NCBI GenBank assembly: GCA_021531865.1
Contig: JAFBIW010000001.1
Span: forward strand, 1 to 64,000
Reading direction: 5' to 3'
Length of the DNA stretch: 64,000 nucleotides
Source: Butyricicoccus pullicaecorum
Lineage (GTDB): Bacteria; Bacillota; Clostridia; Oscillospirales; Butyricicoccaceae
The notes under the pieces were generated by a model that was given only the letters and a program-made list of their open reading frames with translations, ran no database searches and was not told where the DNA came from. Shown here piece after piece: positions 23,833 to 33,831 of the stretch. How positions within the stretch are numbered: the first letter of the stretch is position 1; each line of letters starts with the position of its first letter. The translations under genes and the position numbers were made by a program.

Positions 23833-24876
23833 ATGAAAATGTCTTTCCGCTGGTATGGCGAATCCGACCCGATCTCTCTCGAGTACATCAGCCAGATCCC
23901 GGGCATGCGCTCGATCGTCTCGGCCGTCTATGACGTCAAGCCGGGCGAGGTCTGGCCCGAGGAGAGCCTGGCCAAGATGAAGGCCCAGTGCGAGGCGCAC
24001 GGTCTGGTCTTCGACGTTGTCGAGTCCATCCCGGTCTCCGAGGACATCAAGCTGGGCACCGAAAAGCGCGACGCCCACATCGACGTCTACTGCGAGAACA
24101 TCCGCCGCTGCGCCAAGTACGGCGTCAAGTGCGTCACCTATAACTTCATGCCGGTCTTCGACTGGACGCGCACCCAGCTCGACAAGCAGGCGGCCGACGG
24201 CTCGACCAGCCTTGTCATGTACTGGGAGCAGATGAAGGGTCTCGACCCGCTGACCGACGACATCAACCTGCCCGGCTGGGACGCCAGCTACACGCAGGAT
24301 CAGGTGCGCGACCTCATCCGCGCCTACGGCGAGCTGGGCGAGGAAGGCCTGTGGAAGAATATTGAAATCTTCCTCAAGCGCGTCATCCCGGTTGCCGAGG
24401 AATGCGGCGTCGTGATGGCCCTCCATCCGGACGATCCCCCGTACCCGATCTTCGGCCTGCCCCGCGTCATCACCTGCGAGGCCAACCTCGACCGCTACCT
24501 GTCGATCGTCGACTCCCCCTCGAATACCCTCTGCCTGTGCACCGGCTCGCTGGGCTGCGCCAAGTTCAACGACATCCCGGCGATGGTCTCGAAGTACGCC
24601 AAGATGAACCGCATCGGCTTCATGCACATGCGCAACGTCTTCGTCATGGACGACGGCTCCTTCGAGGAACGCGCCCACCTGTCCGCCTGCGGCAGCCTCG
24701 ACATGTACGCCATCACCAAGGCGCTGGTCGACGCGGGCTTCGACGGCTACGTCCGTCCCGACCACGGCCGCATGATCTGGGGCGAGACCGGCAAGCCGGG
24801 CTACGGCCTGTACGACCGCGCGCTGGGCGCGGCCTACCTCAACGGCCTGTTCGAGGCCTGCGAGAAGGCGAAATAA
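23833..24876 (+). CDS. uxuA: Mannonate dehydratase
   Basis: This 347-residue TIM-barrel enzyme dehydrates D-mannonate to 2-keto-3-deoxygluconate. Family features include FRWYGESDPISLEYISQIPG at the N-terminus, VALHPDDPP-like metal-site sequence (here VVMALHPDDPP) and RPDHGRMIWGE near the C-terminus. AAGGAGG precedes the ATG. The 208-base gap before the next gene has short GC-rich inverted repeats but no gene or clear terminator. Confidence 0.96.
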   Translation: MKMSFRWYGESDPISLEYISQIPGMRSIVSAVYDVKPGEVWPEESLAKMKAQCEAHGLVFDVVESIPVSEDIKLGTEKRDAHIDVYCENIRRCAKYGVKCVTYNFMPVFDWTRTQLDKQAADGSTSLVMYWEQMKGLDPLTDDINLPGWDASYTQDQVRDLIRAYGELGEEGLWKNIEIFLKRVIPVAEECGVVMALHPDDPPYPIFGLPRVITCEANLDRYLSIVDSPSNTLCLCTGSLGCAKFNDIPAMVSKYAKMNRIGFMHMRNVFVMDDGSFEERAHLSACGSLDMYAITKALVDAGFDGYVRPDHGRMIWGETGKPGYGLYDRALGAAYLNGLFEACEKAK

Positions 24877-25084
24877 TCATCCTTCGGTTTTTGCAGCCGG
24901 CCGGCCTGTGCAGGGAAAACACGGGCCGAATCCCCGGCTTCAAAAATAACGCGCTGACGGCCTTCCCCGTCCGGGAAAGCGGGAGAGGGCCATGCGCAAA
25001 TGCTCTGATCCAGAGTCCGTGCGGGAACACGGGCTCCAGCCGGGCATACTACTGTATATTGAGAAAACAGATAGGAGGAACCCG

Positions 25085-26113
25085 ATGAAACGCTTCCAAA
25101 AAACGCTGGCACTGGCGCTGACCGCCGCGCTGGCGGCGGGCGCGCTGTCCGGCTGCGGCTCGGACGGCGATGATCGGACGATCGTCCGCATCGGCCACAA
25201 CCAGTCCACGAACCACCCGACGCACATTGCGCTGACCGCCTTCGAGGAGTACGTGGAGAGCAAGCTGGGCGACAAGTACAACGTCGAGGTCTATCCGAGC
25301 GAGCTGCTCGGCTCCCAGACCGACATGGTGCAGCTCACCCAGACCGGCGCGATCGACTTCTGCGTCGCGTCCAACTCGATCCTCGAGACCTTCTCGGACA
25401 ACTACACCCTGTTCAACATGCCCTATCTCTTCGCTTCCAGCGAGGCCTATCACGCCGCGATGGACGACGAATCCATCACCGACCCGATCTTCGAGTCGAC
25501 CAAGAAGGCCGGCTTCGAGGCCGTCACCTGGATCGACGCGGGCACCCGCAACTTCTACACCGTTTCCAAGCCCATCGAGTCGCCCGCCGACCTCAAGGGT
25601 CTGAAGATCCGCGTCCAGCAGTCCCCGACGAACGTTGAGATGATGCGCCGTCTGGGCGGCTCGGCCACCCCGATGGGCTTCGGCGAGGTCTACACCGCCC
25701 TCCAGTCCAAGATCATCGACGGCGCGGAGAACAACGAGATGGCTCTGACCGACAACGGCCACGGCGACGTCTGCAAATACTATTCCTACGACATGCACCA
25801 GATGATCCCCGACATTCTGATCGGCAACTGCGCCTTTTTGGACAAGATGCCCGCTGAGGACCGCGCGGTCTTCGAGGAGGGCTTTAAGCTGGTCAATCAG
25901 GTCGAGCGCGAGGAATGGGTCAGCGCGGTCGAAAACGCCAAGGAAAAGGCGGCCAATGAGCAGGGCGTCCAGTTCTTCTACCCGGACACCAAGCCCTTCC
26001 AGGATATCTGCTCGCCCATGCACGAGGCGGTGCTCGAAGCCCACCCCGACCTGCGCCCGATCTATGAGAAGATCCAAGAGAAGAACGCCGAGTATCCCTC
26101 GGCCGCGTCCTGA
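25085..26113 (+). CDS. TRAP transporter solute-binding protein (DctP family), lipoprotein
   Basis: This 342-residue extracytoplasmic receptor has a lipoprotein signal (MKRFQKTLALALTAALAAGA, then lipobox LSGC with Cys at about residue 25). The DctP fold follows, with SELLGSQTDMVQLTQTGAIDF and the carboxylate-binding region around RNFYTVSKPI. In this operon the substrate is most likely a hexuronate such as glucuronate or galacturonate. AGGAGG lies upstream of the ATG at 25085. Confidence 0.93.
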   Translation: MKRFQKTLALALTAALAAGALSGCGSDGDDRTIVRIGHNQSTNHPTHIALTAFEEYVESKLGDKYNVEVYPSELLGSQTDMVQLTQTGAIDFCVASNSILETFSDNYTLFNMPYLFASSEAYHAAMDDESITDPIFESTKKAGFEAVTWIDAGTRNFYTVSKPIESPADLKGLKIRVQQSPTNVEMMRRLGGSATPMGFGEVYTALQSKIIDGAENNEMALTDNGHGDVCKYYSYDMHQMIPDILIGNCAFLDKMPAEDRAVFEEGFKLVNQVEREEWVSAVENAKEKAANEQGVQFFYPDTKPFQDICSPMHEAVLEAHPDLRPIYEKIQEKNAEYPSAAS

Positions 26114-26128
26114 GGAGGTGCCTGACTG

Positions 26129-26614
26129 ATGAAAACCCTTCGTACCGTCCTGACCCGGGCGCTGAACGTTCTGGCAGGCGTCAGCTTCCTGGCTATGGTC
26201 ATCCTGACCTGCTGGCAGGTCTTCACCCGCTACATCCTGTCCAATCCGTCCTCGTGGTCAGAGGAGCTCGTCTCCTACCTCTTCGCGTGGATGAGCCTGC
26301 TGGGCGCCTCTCTCGTCACCGGGGAGCGCGGCCACATGAATATCCCGATCCTCGTCGAGCGCATGAAGCCCGGTATGCAGAAGACCTTCCTCTGCCTGGG
26401 CGAGCTGATCGCCTTCCTGTTCTCGGCAATCATTCTGGTCTTCGGCGGCGTGCAGATCACGAATCTGGCCATGGGTCAGATGACCTCGTCCCTCGGCGTG
26501 CCGATCGGCGTGTTCTACGTCGTTCTCCCGCTGTGCGGCGTGCTCAACATGATCTACACCGCGCTGAACATCGCGGACATCCTCAAGGGCGAATCGGAAA
26601 AGGAGGCGGCATAA
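26129..26614 (+). CDS. TRAP transporter small permease (DctQ)
   Basis: This 161-residue protein has four membrane helices (for example VSFLAMVILTCWQVFTRYIL) and the family motif FTRYILSNPSSWSEELVSYLF. It partners with the DctM subunit in sodium-driven uptake. It is 15 bases after dctP and one base before dctM. Confidence 0.93.
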   Translation: MKTLRTVLTRALNVLAGVSFLAMVILTCWQVFTRYILSNPSSWSEELVSYLFAWMSLLGASLVTGERGHMNIPILVERMKPGMQKTFLCLGELIAFLFSAIILVFGGVQITNLAMGQMTSSLGVPIGVFYVVLPLCGVLNMIYTALNIADILKGESEKEAA

Positions 26615-26615
26615 C

Positions 26616-27917
26616 ATGGCTCTGCAATCGTTATTCATCATTCTCGGCGTGCTGCTTGTCCTGCTGGCCTTCGGCGTGCCCATCGCATATTCCATCGGCA
26701 TTGCGTCCCTGACCGCCATTCTGCAGACCGTCCCGCTCGACGTCGCGGTCGTCACGGCGGCGCAGCGCACCTTCGTCGGCATGAGCAAGTTCAGCCTGAC
26801 GGCCATCCCCTTCTTCATTCTGGCGGGCAACCTGATGAATCAGGGCGGTATCGCCAAGCGTCTGGTCGATTTTGTTATGGCCATTCTGGGCAAGCTGCCC
26901 GGTGCGCTGCTCGTCACCAACGCGGGCGCGAACGCGCTGTTCGGCGCGATCTCTGGCTCGGCCTCGGCGGCGGCCGCGGCGGTCGGCAGCATGGTCAAGC
27001 CGGGTCAGGAGGAGCAGGGCTATGATCCCGCCCTCTGCGCCGCGACGAACGGCGCTTCCGCCCCGTCCGGCCTGCTGATCCCGCCCTCCAACGCGCTCAT
27101 CACCTACTCGCTGGCCTCGGGCGGCACCTCGGTCGCCGCGCTCTTCCTCGCCGGCTATGTCCCCGGCCTGCTGTGGGCGCTGTGCTGCATCATCGTCGGC
27201 ATCGTGCTGGCCAAGAAGAAGGGCTACAAGGGCACCCCGGGCAAGTTTGACTGGAAGAACCTCGGCGTCTGCACCCTCAAGGCGCTGCCCGCCCTGTCCC
27301 TGATCGTCGTCGTCATCGGCGGCATCGTCGCGGGTGTCTTCACCGCCACCGAAGGCTCGGCCATCGCGGTCGTCTACGCGTTGATCCTCGGCATCTGCTA
27401 CCGCAACATCACGGTCAAGTCCTTCTGGAACATCGTGGTCGAGAGCGCCAAGATGAGCGGCATGGTCGTCTTCCTGATCGGCGTATCCAACATTCTGGGC
27501 TGGGTCATGGCGTTCACCCAGATCCCGCAGGCGGTCTCCGCCGCCCTGCTCGGCCTGACCTCCAACCCGATCATCATTCTGCTGATCATGAACGTCATCC
27601 TGCTGATTGCGGGCACCTTCATGGACGTCACCCCGGCCATCCTGATCTTCACCCCCCTCTTCCTGCCCATCGTCAAGACCTTCGGCATGAGCCCGATCCA
27701 GTTCGGTCTGATCCTGGTCTACAACCTGTGCATCGGCAACATCACCCCGCCGGTCGGCAACACCCTGTTCGTCGCGATCAAGGTCGGGCGCACCTCGCTC
27801 GCCAAGACCATGCCCTACATGATCTGGTACTACGTCGCGATCCTGCTCGGCCTGCTGCTCGTCACCTATATCCCCGCAATCAGTCTGGGTCTGCCCATGC
27901 TGGCCGGTCTGGCCTGA
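26616..27917 (+). CDS. TRAP transporter large permease (DctM)
   Basis: This 433-residue transport subunit has about twelve membrane helices and the family motifs FFILAGNLMNQGGI near residue 70 and GAISGSASAAAAAVGS near residue 110. The C-terminal half contains GNITPPVGNTLFVA, typical of DctM. It should form the sodium-coupled channel with DctQ. Confidence 0.95.
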   Translation: MALQSLFIILGVLLVLLAFGVPIAYSIGIASLTAILQTVPLDVAVVTAAQRTFVGMSKFSLTAIPFFILAGNLMNQGGIAKRLVDFVMAILGKLPGALLVTNAGANALFGAISGSASAAAAAVGSMVKPGQEEQGYDPALCAATNGASAPSGLLIPPSNALITYSLASGGTSVAALFLAGYVPGLLWALCCIIVGIVLAKKKGYKGTPGKFDWKNLGVCTLKALPALSLIVVVIGGIVAGVFTATEGSAIAVVYALILGICYRNITVKSFWNIVVESAKMSGMVVFLIGVSNILGWVMAFTQIPQAVSAALLGLTSNPIIILLIMNVILLIAGTFMDVTPAILIFTPLFLPIVKTFGMSPIQFGLILVYNLCIGNITPPVGNTLFVAIKVGRTSLAKTMPYMIWYYVAILLGLLLVTYIPAISLGLPMLAGLA

Positions 27918-27977
27918 TCCTCCCAAGCGTTTCCAAAAAAGAACCTTCGTCAAGAACTTTGAAAGGAACGATCTCCT

Positions 27978-29591
27978 ATGAAAATGAACCTTGCTTCCCT
28001 GTCCTCTGCCGACTGGGCTGCCCTAGGCGTCACCCTGCCGCAGTTCGACGTTTCCAAAATGCGTGAAGCGACCGCCAAGGCGCCCGTCTGGATCCACTTC
28101 GGCGCGGGCAACATCTTCCGCGGCTTCATCGCCCGCCTGCAGCAGAAGCTGCTGAACGACGGTCTGGCCGAGGCCGGCATCATCGCCTCGGACACCTTCG
28201 ATTATGACATCATCGACAAGATCTACAAGCCCTACGACGAGCTGACCATGATGGTCGGCCTCAAGCCGGACGGCTCGACCGAGCGCGAGATCGTCGCTTC
28301 GATCGCGGACAGCGTCAAGGCCGACACCTCTGACCCGGCGGAGATCGCCAAGCTGCGCGCGGCCTTCGTCAACCCCTCCCTGCAGATCGTTTCCTTCACG
28401 ATCACCGAAAAGGGCTACGCCCTGCGCAATATGGCAGGCGACCTCTTCCCGGTCGTTCAGAACGACATGCAGAACGGCCCGGCGCACGCGGGTCACGCCA
28501 TGAGCATGGTCGCTTCTCTGATGCTCGACCGCTACAACGCGGGCGCGTATCCGATCGCGCTGACCTCGATGGACAACTGCTCGCACAACGGCGAGAAGCT
28601 CCGTTCCGCGGTCATGGAGATCGTCCACGCATGGCACGCAAACGGCTTCGTCGACGACGGCTTCGTCGCCTACATGGACGATGAGTCCCGCGTCGCCTTC
28701 CCGTGGAGCATGATCGACAAGATCACCCCGCGCCCGGCCAAGGTCGTGGAGGACGCACTGGCGGCCGACGGCATCGAGGACATGGCGCCGATCGTCACCG
28801 GCAAGGGCACCTTCATCGCGCCCTTCGTCAACGCCGAGATCCCGCAGTATCTGGTCGTTGAGGACAACTTCCCGAACGGCCGTCCGGCGCTCGAGAAGGC
28901 CGGCGTTTACATGACCGACCGCGACACGGTCAACCAGACCGAGCGCATGAAGGTCACCACCTGCTTAAACCCGCTGCACACCGCGCTGGCGGTCTACGGC
29001 TGCCTGCTGGGCTACACCAGCATCGCCGCCGAGATGCAGGACGCCGAGCTGAAGGGTCTGGTCGAGCGCATCGGCTACGACGAGGGTATGCCGGTCGTCA
29101 CCGACCCGGGCATCCTCTCCCCGGCCAAGTTCATCGACGAGGTCATCGGCCAGCGCTTCCCGAACCCGTTCATTCCGGACACCCCGCAGCGCATCGCGAC
29201 CGATACCTCCCAAAAGATCCCGATCCGCTTCGGTGAGACCATCAAGTCCTACATCGCTTCCGAGACCCTGAACGTCACCGACCTGACCTTCATCCCGCTG
29301 GCCATCGCAGGCTGGCTGCGCTACCTGCTGGGCGTGGACGACAAGGGCGAGGCCATGGAGGTCTCGGCCGACCCGATGCTCGCCGCCCTGCAGGAGCAGC
29401 TCTCCGGCATCGAGCTGGGCAAGCCCGAGACGGTCGAGGGCAAGCTCAGCGGCATCCTGTCCAACCCGGCGGTCTTCGCGTCCGATCTGGTGAAAGCCGG
29501 TCTGGCGACCAAGATCGAGGGCATGGTCAAGGAGCTTGTCGCAGGCCCGGGCGCTGTCCGCGCAACCCTGCAGAAGTATCTGGCGAAGTAA
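27978..29591 (+). CDS. uxuB: Fructuronate reductase (mannitol dehydrogenase family)
   Basis: This 537-residue NAD-dependent enzyme reduces D-fructuronate to D-mannonate, linking UxaC to UxuA. The N-terminal nucleotide-binding motif is IHFGAGNIFRGF, and the catalytic region includes LTSMDNCSHNGEKL. Galacturonate-side reductases (UxaB) are related, so tagaturonate use cannot be excluded. AAAGGAACG precedes the ATG, and a terminator closes the operon. Confidence 0.92.
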   Translation: MKMNLASLSSADWAALGVTLPQFDVSKMREATAKAPVWIHFGAGNIFRGFIARLQQKLLNDGLAEAGIIASDTFDYDIIDKIYKPYDELTMMVGLKPDGSTEREIVASIADSVKADTSDPAEIAKLRAAFVNPSLQIVSFTITEKGYALRNMAGDLFPVVQNDMQNGPAHAGHAMSMVASLMLDRYNAGAYPIALTSMDNCSHNGEKLRSAVMEIVHAWHANGFVDDGFVAYMDDESRVAFPWSMIDKITPRPAKVVEDALAADGIEDMAPIVTGKGTFIAPFVNAEIPQYLVVEDNFPNGRPALEKAGVYMTDRDTVNQTERMKVTTCLNPLHTALAVYGCLLGYTSIAAEMQDAELKGLVERIGYDEGMPVVTDPGILSPAKFIDEVIGQRFPNPFIPDTPQRIATDTSQKIPIRFGETIKSYIASETLNVTDLTFIPLAIAGWLRYLLGVDDKGEAMEVSADPMLAALQEQLSGIELGKPETVEGKLSGILSNPAVFASDLVKAGLATKIEGMVKELVAGPGAVRATLQKYLAK

Positions 29592-29613
29592 GCCCTTCGT
29601 TTGCAAGGCAAAC

Positions 29614-29643
29614 AAAAATGCACCCTTCGGGGTGCATTTTTTT
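29614..29643. terminator. Intrinsic terminator of the hexuronate operon
   Basis: AAAATGCACCC pairs with GGGTGCATTTT around TTCG, with a T-run; the A-rich left arm allows use by the convergent Pth2 gene as well. Confidence 0.92.
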
Positions 29644-29648
29644 GCGTT

Positions 29649-30071
29649 TTAATAAAGCGGCAGATCGCCCGTAATCGGGTCGACCCTGTCCGCCGTCTGC
29701 GGCTCGAGCGCGAGACAGGTGTAGGTCGGCTGACCGTGGAACTCGGTCATGCCCGCGTCGCAGATCAGCGCGGACAGGATGCCCGCTTCCTTGGCCTTCC
29801 GGTCGATCTCGAGCAGTGCTTCCTCCGAATCGACATAGACGCAGATTTTGGCAACGCCCTTTTCAAACCAGTCGCTCAACGGGGTGGCGGGCGCGTCGGA
29901 CGGGACAAGCCCGACCCAGTCGCCCTGCGTGCGGATCTGGGAGAGCCTGTCCTCCCGCTCGAGCGCCATCAGGGTGACGGTCACACAGGCGTGACCCGCC
30001 TGCGCGGCGATCTTACCCTTGCGCATCTTGAGGTCGCGGCGCATCACGATCATTTGCTTGGCTGTATACAT
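29649..30071 (-). CDS. Pth2-type peptidyl-tRNA hydrolase
   Basis: This 140-residue protein has the Pth2 core: MRRDLKMRKGKIAAQAGHACV at the start and GLVPSDAPATPLSDWFE in the middle, followed by KEAGILSALICDAGMTEF. Pth2 releases tRNA from prematurely dropped peptidyl-tRNA; it is the archaeal/eukaryotic class but also occurs in bacteria. The ATG at 30071 has GGAGG seven bases upstream, better than an ATG six bases earlier that abuts GGAGG. Confidence 0.82.
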   Translation of the reverse strand: MYTAKQMIVMRRDLKMRKGKIAAQAGHACVTVTLMALEREDRLSQIRTQGDWVGLVPSDAPATPLSDWFEKGVAKICVYVDSEEALLEIDRKAKEAGILSALICDAGMTEFHGQPTYTCLALEPQTADRVDPITGDLPLY

Positions 30072-30280
30072 GGTCATTCCTCCGTTTTTGATGGTTGCCC
30101 GGCCGCGATGCAGGCCGGAATGCCGCGCCCGCACCGCCCGGCCTTGTACGCCGAACCCCCGGGCACGCTCCCATCTTCCACAAAACTCCTTCTATTTTAC
30201 CAAACCCACACGCACAGCGCAAGACAAAGGGTCGCCCATCCGGACTCCTCCCATCCGCAAAAATAACCTTTTATGATATG
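30072..30280. other. Spacer without a gene
   Basis: Apart from the ribosome site and GC-rich inverted repeats (GGCCGG-type) between 30095 and 30145, nothing recognisable is present. Confidence 0.5.
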
Positions 30281-30311
30281 CAAAAAGCAGGCGCAAATAC
30301 GTCTGCTTTTT
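30281..30311. terminator. Intrinsic terminator downstream of the aldolase gene
   Basis: AAAAAGCAG pairs with CTGCTTTTT around a 12-base loop. On the minus strand it follows the aldolase stop (30326). Confidence 0.75.
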
Positions 30312-30325
30312 CATTTCTCTTCTGT

Positions 30326-31357
30326 TTACAGCAGCTTGAGCAGGGCGTCGATGTCCTCGGGTTTGGTGGCCCAGGAGGTGACGAAGCGGACGACGTCATG
30401 CGTCTCGTCCCAGCGGGCGAATTCCTCGAACGCGACGTCGACGGTCAGATCGAAGATCTTGTCCTTATTGAGCACCGCGAACACCTGATTGGAGGGCGAA
30501 TCATAGGCCAGCTCGATCTCCTTGGCGCGCAGACCCTGGGTCAGGCGCTGCGCCATCGCGTTGGCGTGGCGGCCGAGCGTAAAGTACAGGTCGCCCAGCA
30601 GCAGACCCTCGAACTGCATCCCGAGCAGCCAGCCCTTGGCCAGCATGCCGCCCCGGTTCTTGATCATATAGCGGAAATGGGGTTTGAGCGCGTCGTTGAC
30701 CAGCACGAGCGCCTCACCGAACAGCGCGCCGTTCTTGGTGCCGCCGATGTAGAACGCGTCGCACAGGCGGGGCAGGTCGGCCGGGAGCAGGTCGCAGCCG
30801 GGCGCGGTCAGACCGCTGGCCAGACGGGCGCCGTCCAGATAGAGCAGCAGGCCGAGATCGTCGCAGGCGGCGCGCAGGGCGGTCAGCTCGGCGCGGGTGT
30901 AGACCGTACCCACCTCGGTCGACTGGGACACGTAGACCAGACGGGGGCGCACCATATGCTCGTCCGGATGGTCGCGCACGACCAGACGGACGGCCTCGGG
31001 CGTGACCTTGCCGTCTTCCGCAGGCACGGTCAGCACCTTGTGGCCGGTGCCCTCGATCGCGCCGGTCTCATGGGTGTTGACGTGACCGGTCCCAGCGCAG
31101 ATGACCGCCTCAAAGGGGCGCAGCGCCGAGGCGATGAAGGTCATATTGGTCTGGGTGCCGCCGACCAGAAAGTGCACGTCCGCACCCGGGCAGCTAAACC
31201 GCTCGCGGATCATATCGGCCGCGTGCTTGCAGTGGTCGTCCTTGCCATAGCCGATCTCGGGGATCAGGTTGTTTTCCTGCATGGCCGCGAGGATACTCGG
31301 ATGGGCGCCCTCGCTGTAATCATTTCTAAAATTCAGCATCTTCTTCTGTCTCTCCAT
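30326..31357 (-). CDS. ltaA: Low-specificity threonine aldolase (beta-eliminating lyase family)
   Basis: This 343-residue PLP enzyme cleaves threonine to glycine and acetaldehyde. It has [16 protein letters not shown] at the N-terminus, the region LYLDGARLASGL, and the PLP lysine in YIGGTKNGALFGEAL. The start overlaps the CPCC gene by 32 bases; the ATG at 31339 (MLNFRND) is an alternative start that matches the usual N-terminus better. Confidence 0.9.
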   Translation of the reverse strand: MERQKKMLNFRNDYSEGAHPSILAAMQENNLIPEIGYGKDDHCKHAADMIRERFSCPGADVHFLVGGTQTNMTFIASALRPFEAVICAGTGHVNTHETGAIEGTGHKVLTVPAEDGKVTPEAVRLVVRDHPDEHMVRPRLVYVSQSTEVGTVYTRAELTALRAACDDLGLLLYLDGARLASGLTAPGCDLLPADLPRLCDAFYIGGTKNGALFGEALVLVNDALKPHFRYMIKNRGGMLAKGWLLGMQFEGLLLGDLYFTLGRHANAMAQRLTQGLRAKEIELAYDSPSNQVFAVLNKDKIFDLTVDVAFEEFARWDETHDVVRFVTSWATKPEDIDALLKLL

Positions 31358-31748
31358 TCATTTTTTCTGTCTTTTCCCACAATTCCCACGGGGCGGTCAC
31401 GCCGAACGCGCGGAAATTCATGCGCGCTTCATATAAGCTCAGGCCGTGGTTCTGTGCGCTCGGCTCCCATTCGTCTGCGAGCAAGCCGTCCTCCGCCCAG
31501 CCGCAGACCGGGCAGACTGTCCCCGGAACGCTGCCTTCCGGAACGGTCTCCGCACCGCAGCACAGACAGGGCGTAAGCGGCAAGCCGGTCACAGGGTCGC
31601 ACGGCGGATCGTCGGACGCGTCCGGCTCCCAGACCGCGTCGAAGTCTGGCCGGTCATAGGGGGCGGGCGGCCGTTCTTCCGTTTCCTCGGCGTCGCCGTA
31701 AAACCCGGCCATGCCGGGCCAAAACGGCTCGTCCTCTCGGTCAGTCAA
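31326..31748 (-). CDS. CPCC-family cysteine-rich zinc-ribbon protein
   Basis: This 140-residue protein has an acidic N-terminus of low complexity (about 1-55) and a CPCC-type domain with CLCCGAET and [11 protein letters not shown], then [14 protein letters not shown]. The four cysteines probably bind zinc. The first C-x-C-C is CLCC rather than CPCC. Function unknown. It overlaps both neighbours (exoIII by 8 bases), so the three genes are one operon. Confidence 0.75.
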   Translation of the reverse strand: MTDREDEPFWPGMAGFYGDAEETEERPPAPYDRPDFDAVWEPDASDDPPCDPVTGLPLTPCLCCGAETVPEGSVPGTVCPVCGWAEDGLLADEWEPSAQNHGLSLYEARMNFRAFGVTAPWELWEKTEKMNGETEEDAEF

Positions 31749-32490
31749 GCTCGATCACCACCGGGCAGTGATCCGAGCCGAACACGTCGGTCAGGATGCG
31801 CGCGTCCTTGACGCGCGGCATCAGGCGCTCGGACACCAGAAAATAGTCGATGCGCCAGCCCGCATTCTTCTCGCGCGCCTTGAAGCGGTAGCTCCACCAC
31901 GAATACACGCCCTCGAGGTCGGGATAAAACGCGCGGAAGGTATCCACAAAGCCCGCGCCCAGCAGCTCGGTCATCTTGGCGCGTTCCTCGTCGGTGAAGC
32001 CCGCGTTTTTGCGGTTGGTCTTGGGGTTTTTGAGGTCAATCTCCTGGTGCGCGACGTTCATGTCGCCGCAGATGATGACCGGCTTTGCTTCGTCCAGCTT
32101 TTTGACATAGGCGCGGAAATCGTCCTCCCACTGCATCCGGTAGTCCAGCCGCTTGAGGCCGTCCTGCGAATTGGGCACATAGACCGTGACGAGATAAAAG
32201 TCGTCGTATTCCGCCGTGATGACCCGACCCTCGTGGTCGTGCAGGTCAACGCCCAGATTGTAGGTGACAGCGCGCGGTTCGGTCTTGGAAAAGAGCGCGG
32301 TGCCCGAATAGCCCTTCTTCTCGGCCGAGCACCAGTATTCATGATAGCCCTCGACCTGCGGCGCCTGTTCGGGCTGGAGCTTGGTCTCCTGCAGGCACAT
32401 CATATCGGGCTGTTCAGCCGCGAGGAACTCAAAAAAGCCCTTGCCCACGCAGGCGCGCAGGCCGTTGACATTCCACGAGATCAGTTTCAT
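31741..32490 (-). CDS. xth: Exodeoxyribonuclease III
   Basis: This 249-residue AP endonuclease/3'-exonuclease acts in base-excision repair. It has [14 protein letters not shown], the metal-binding Glu in [21 protein letters not shown] and the C-terminal [11 protein letters not shown]. Length and motifs are normal. Confidence 0.95.
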   Translation of the reverse strand: MKLISWNVNGLRACVGKGFFEFLAAEQPDMMCLQETKLQPEQAPQVEGYHEYWCSAEKKGYSGTALFSKTEPRAVTYNLGVDLHDHEGRVITAEYDDFYLVTVYVPNSQDGLKRLDYRMQWEDDFRAYVKKLDEAKPVIICGDMNVAHQEIDLKNPKTNRKNAGFTDEERAKMTELLGAGFVDTFRAFYPDLEGVYSWWSYRFKAREKNAGWRIDYFLVSERLMPRVKDARILTDVFGSDHCPVVIELD

Positions 32491-32512
32491 ATCAGAACTC
32501 CTTTCGGACAGA

Positions 32513-33688
32513 TCACTTCAAAATTCCGCTGGCCTCGATGCGGCGGACGGCCTCCTCCATGCGCGCGGGCGGAACGACGAGCGCGAAGCGGACGTAGCCC
32601 TCGCCCTGCGGGCCGAAGCTCAGGCCGGGCACGCAGATAACGCCGGTCTTGTCCATCAGCTCGAGCACAAATTCGGCCGAGGAGGTAAACTTTTCCGGGA
32701 TCTTCGCCCAGACGAACATGGTGCCTTCGCAGTCGGGCACGTCCCAGCCGATGCGGCGCAGGCCGCCGCACAGCGCGTCGCGGCGGGCCTGATAGCCCAT
32801 GCGGTTGCGCTCGACGATCTCCTGCGGGCCGTTCAGCGCGGCGACCGCGCCGGCCTGATTGGGATAGAACATACCGTAATCGATCTGGGAGCGGAAGGCG
32901 CGGAAGCGCGCCATCAGGTCGCGGTTGCCGACCGCGAAGGACACGCGCATACCGGTCAGATTGTAGGTCTTGGAGAGCGAGTTGAACTCGATGCCGACGT
33001 CCATCGCGCCGGGCACGGAGAGGAAGGAAATGCCCTTCTTGCCGTCCATGACGAGGTCGGAATAGGCATTGTCGTGCAGAATGATGAGGTCGTGCTTCTT
33101 GGCGAACGCGACAAGCGCGACGTAGAAATCATAATCCGCGACCGCCGTCGTCGGATTATTCGGATAGGAGACGACCATGAGCTTGGCGCGGTCAGCGACC
33201 TCGTCCGGGATATCAGCGAAATCGAGAATCCAGCCCTTTTCGGCGTAGAGCGGATACAGGCCGATCTGCGCGCCGGTCATCATCGGGCCGAAGGAGAAGA
33301 TCGGATAGCCCGGGTCGGGCGCAAGCACGAGATCGCCCGCGCCGACGAAGGGGAACGCGATGTGGGCGATGCCCTCCTGCGAGCCGAGCACCGACTGGAT
33401 CTGGTCGGGCGCGAGGTGCACGCCGTAGCGGCGGTCGTACCAGTTCTGCACCGCGCCGATGAGCGCCGGAGTGTCGGCCATGGAATACTTGTAGTTTTCA
33501 GGCTGCATGGCGGCGTCCGCCACGGCCTGCATGACGTGCGCGTCGGGCTGGAAATCGGGCGTGCCGATCGAAAGATTGATGACGTCGACGCCGCGCGCGG
33601 CCAGCTCGCGCTTTTTCTCGTCGAGCTGGTTGAAAATATTGGATTCGGTGTCCTCACCGAGCTGAATGAAACGCATGGTTTTTTTCAC
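32513..33688 (-). CDS. LL-diaminopimelate aminotransferase-like class I aminotransferase
   Basis: This 391-residue PLP enzyme has the LL-DAP-aminotransferase style N-terminus ([13 protein letters not shown]), [11 protein letters not shown] for substrate binding and the PLP lysine in [13 protein letters not shown]. Family members make LL-2,6-diaminopimelate for lysine and peptidoglycan, but related proteins have other amino-acid substrates. No other lysine gene is nearby, so the substrate is not certain. It could also serve as the missing histidinol-phosphate aminotransferase, though the sequence does not show it. Confidence 0.85.
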   Translation of the reverse strand: MKKTMRFIQLGEDTESNIFNQLDEKKRELAARGVDVINLSIGTPDFQPDAHVMQAVADAAMQPENYKYSMADTPALIGAVQNWYDRRYGVHLAPDQIQSVLGSQEGIAHIAFPFVGAGDLVLAPDPGYPIFSFGPMMTGAQIGLYPLYAEKGWILDFADIPDEVADRAKLMVVSYPNNPTTAVADYDFYVALVAFAKKHDLIILHDNAYSDLVMDGKKGISFLSVPGAMDVGIEFNSLSKTYNLTGMRVSFAVGNRDLMARFRAFRSQIDYGMFYPNQAGAVAALNGPQEIVERNRMGYQARRDALCGGLRRIGWDVPDCEGTMFVWAKIPEKFTSSAEFVLELMDKTGVICVPGLSFGPQGEGYVRFALVVPPARMEEAVRRIEASGILK

Positions 33689-33792
33689 ACTTCCTTGAAT
33701 TACAGTTACAGTCTAAGCAACATTATAATATACTCTGCGTGAAAACGCCACGGCTGAAACAACATTTTTCGGAAAAAATCCGCACATACACG

Positions 33793-33820
33793 CAAAAAAG
33801 CAGCCCGCAGGCTGCTTTTA
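33793..33820 (-). terminator. Intrinsic terminator after the Nim-like gene
   Basis: AAAAGCAGCC pairs with GGCTGCTTTT around CGCA; on the minus strand T-rich sequence follows. It lies 12 bases beyond the gene's stop. Confidence 0.85.
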
Positions 33821-33831
33821 TTTCGGTTGCT

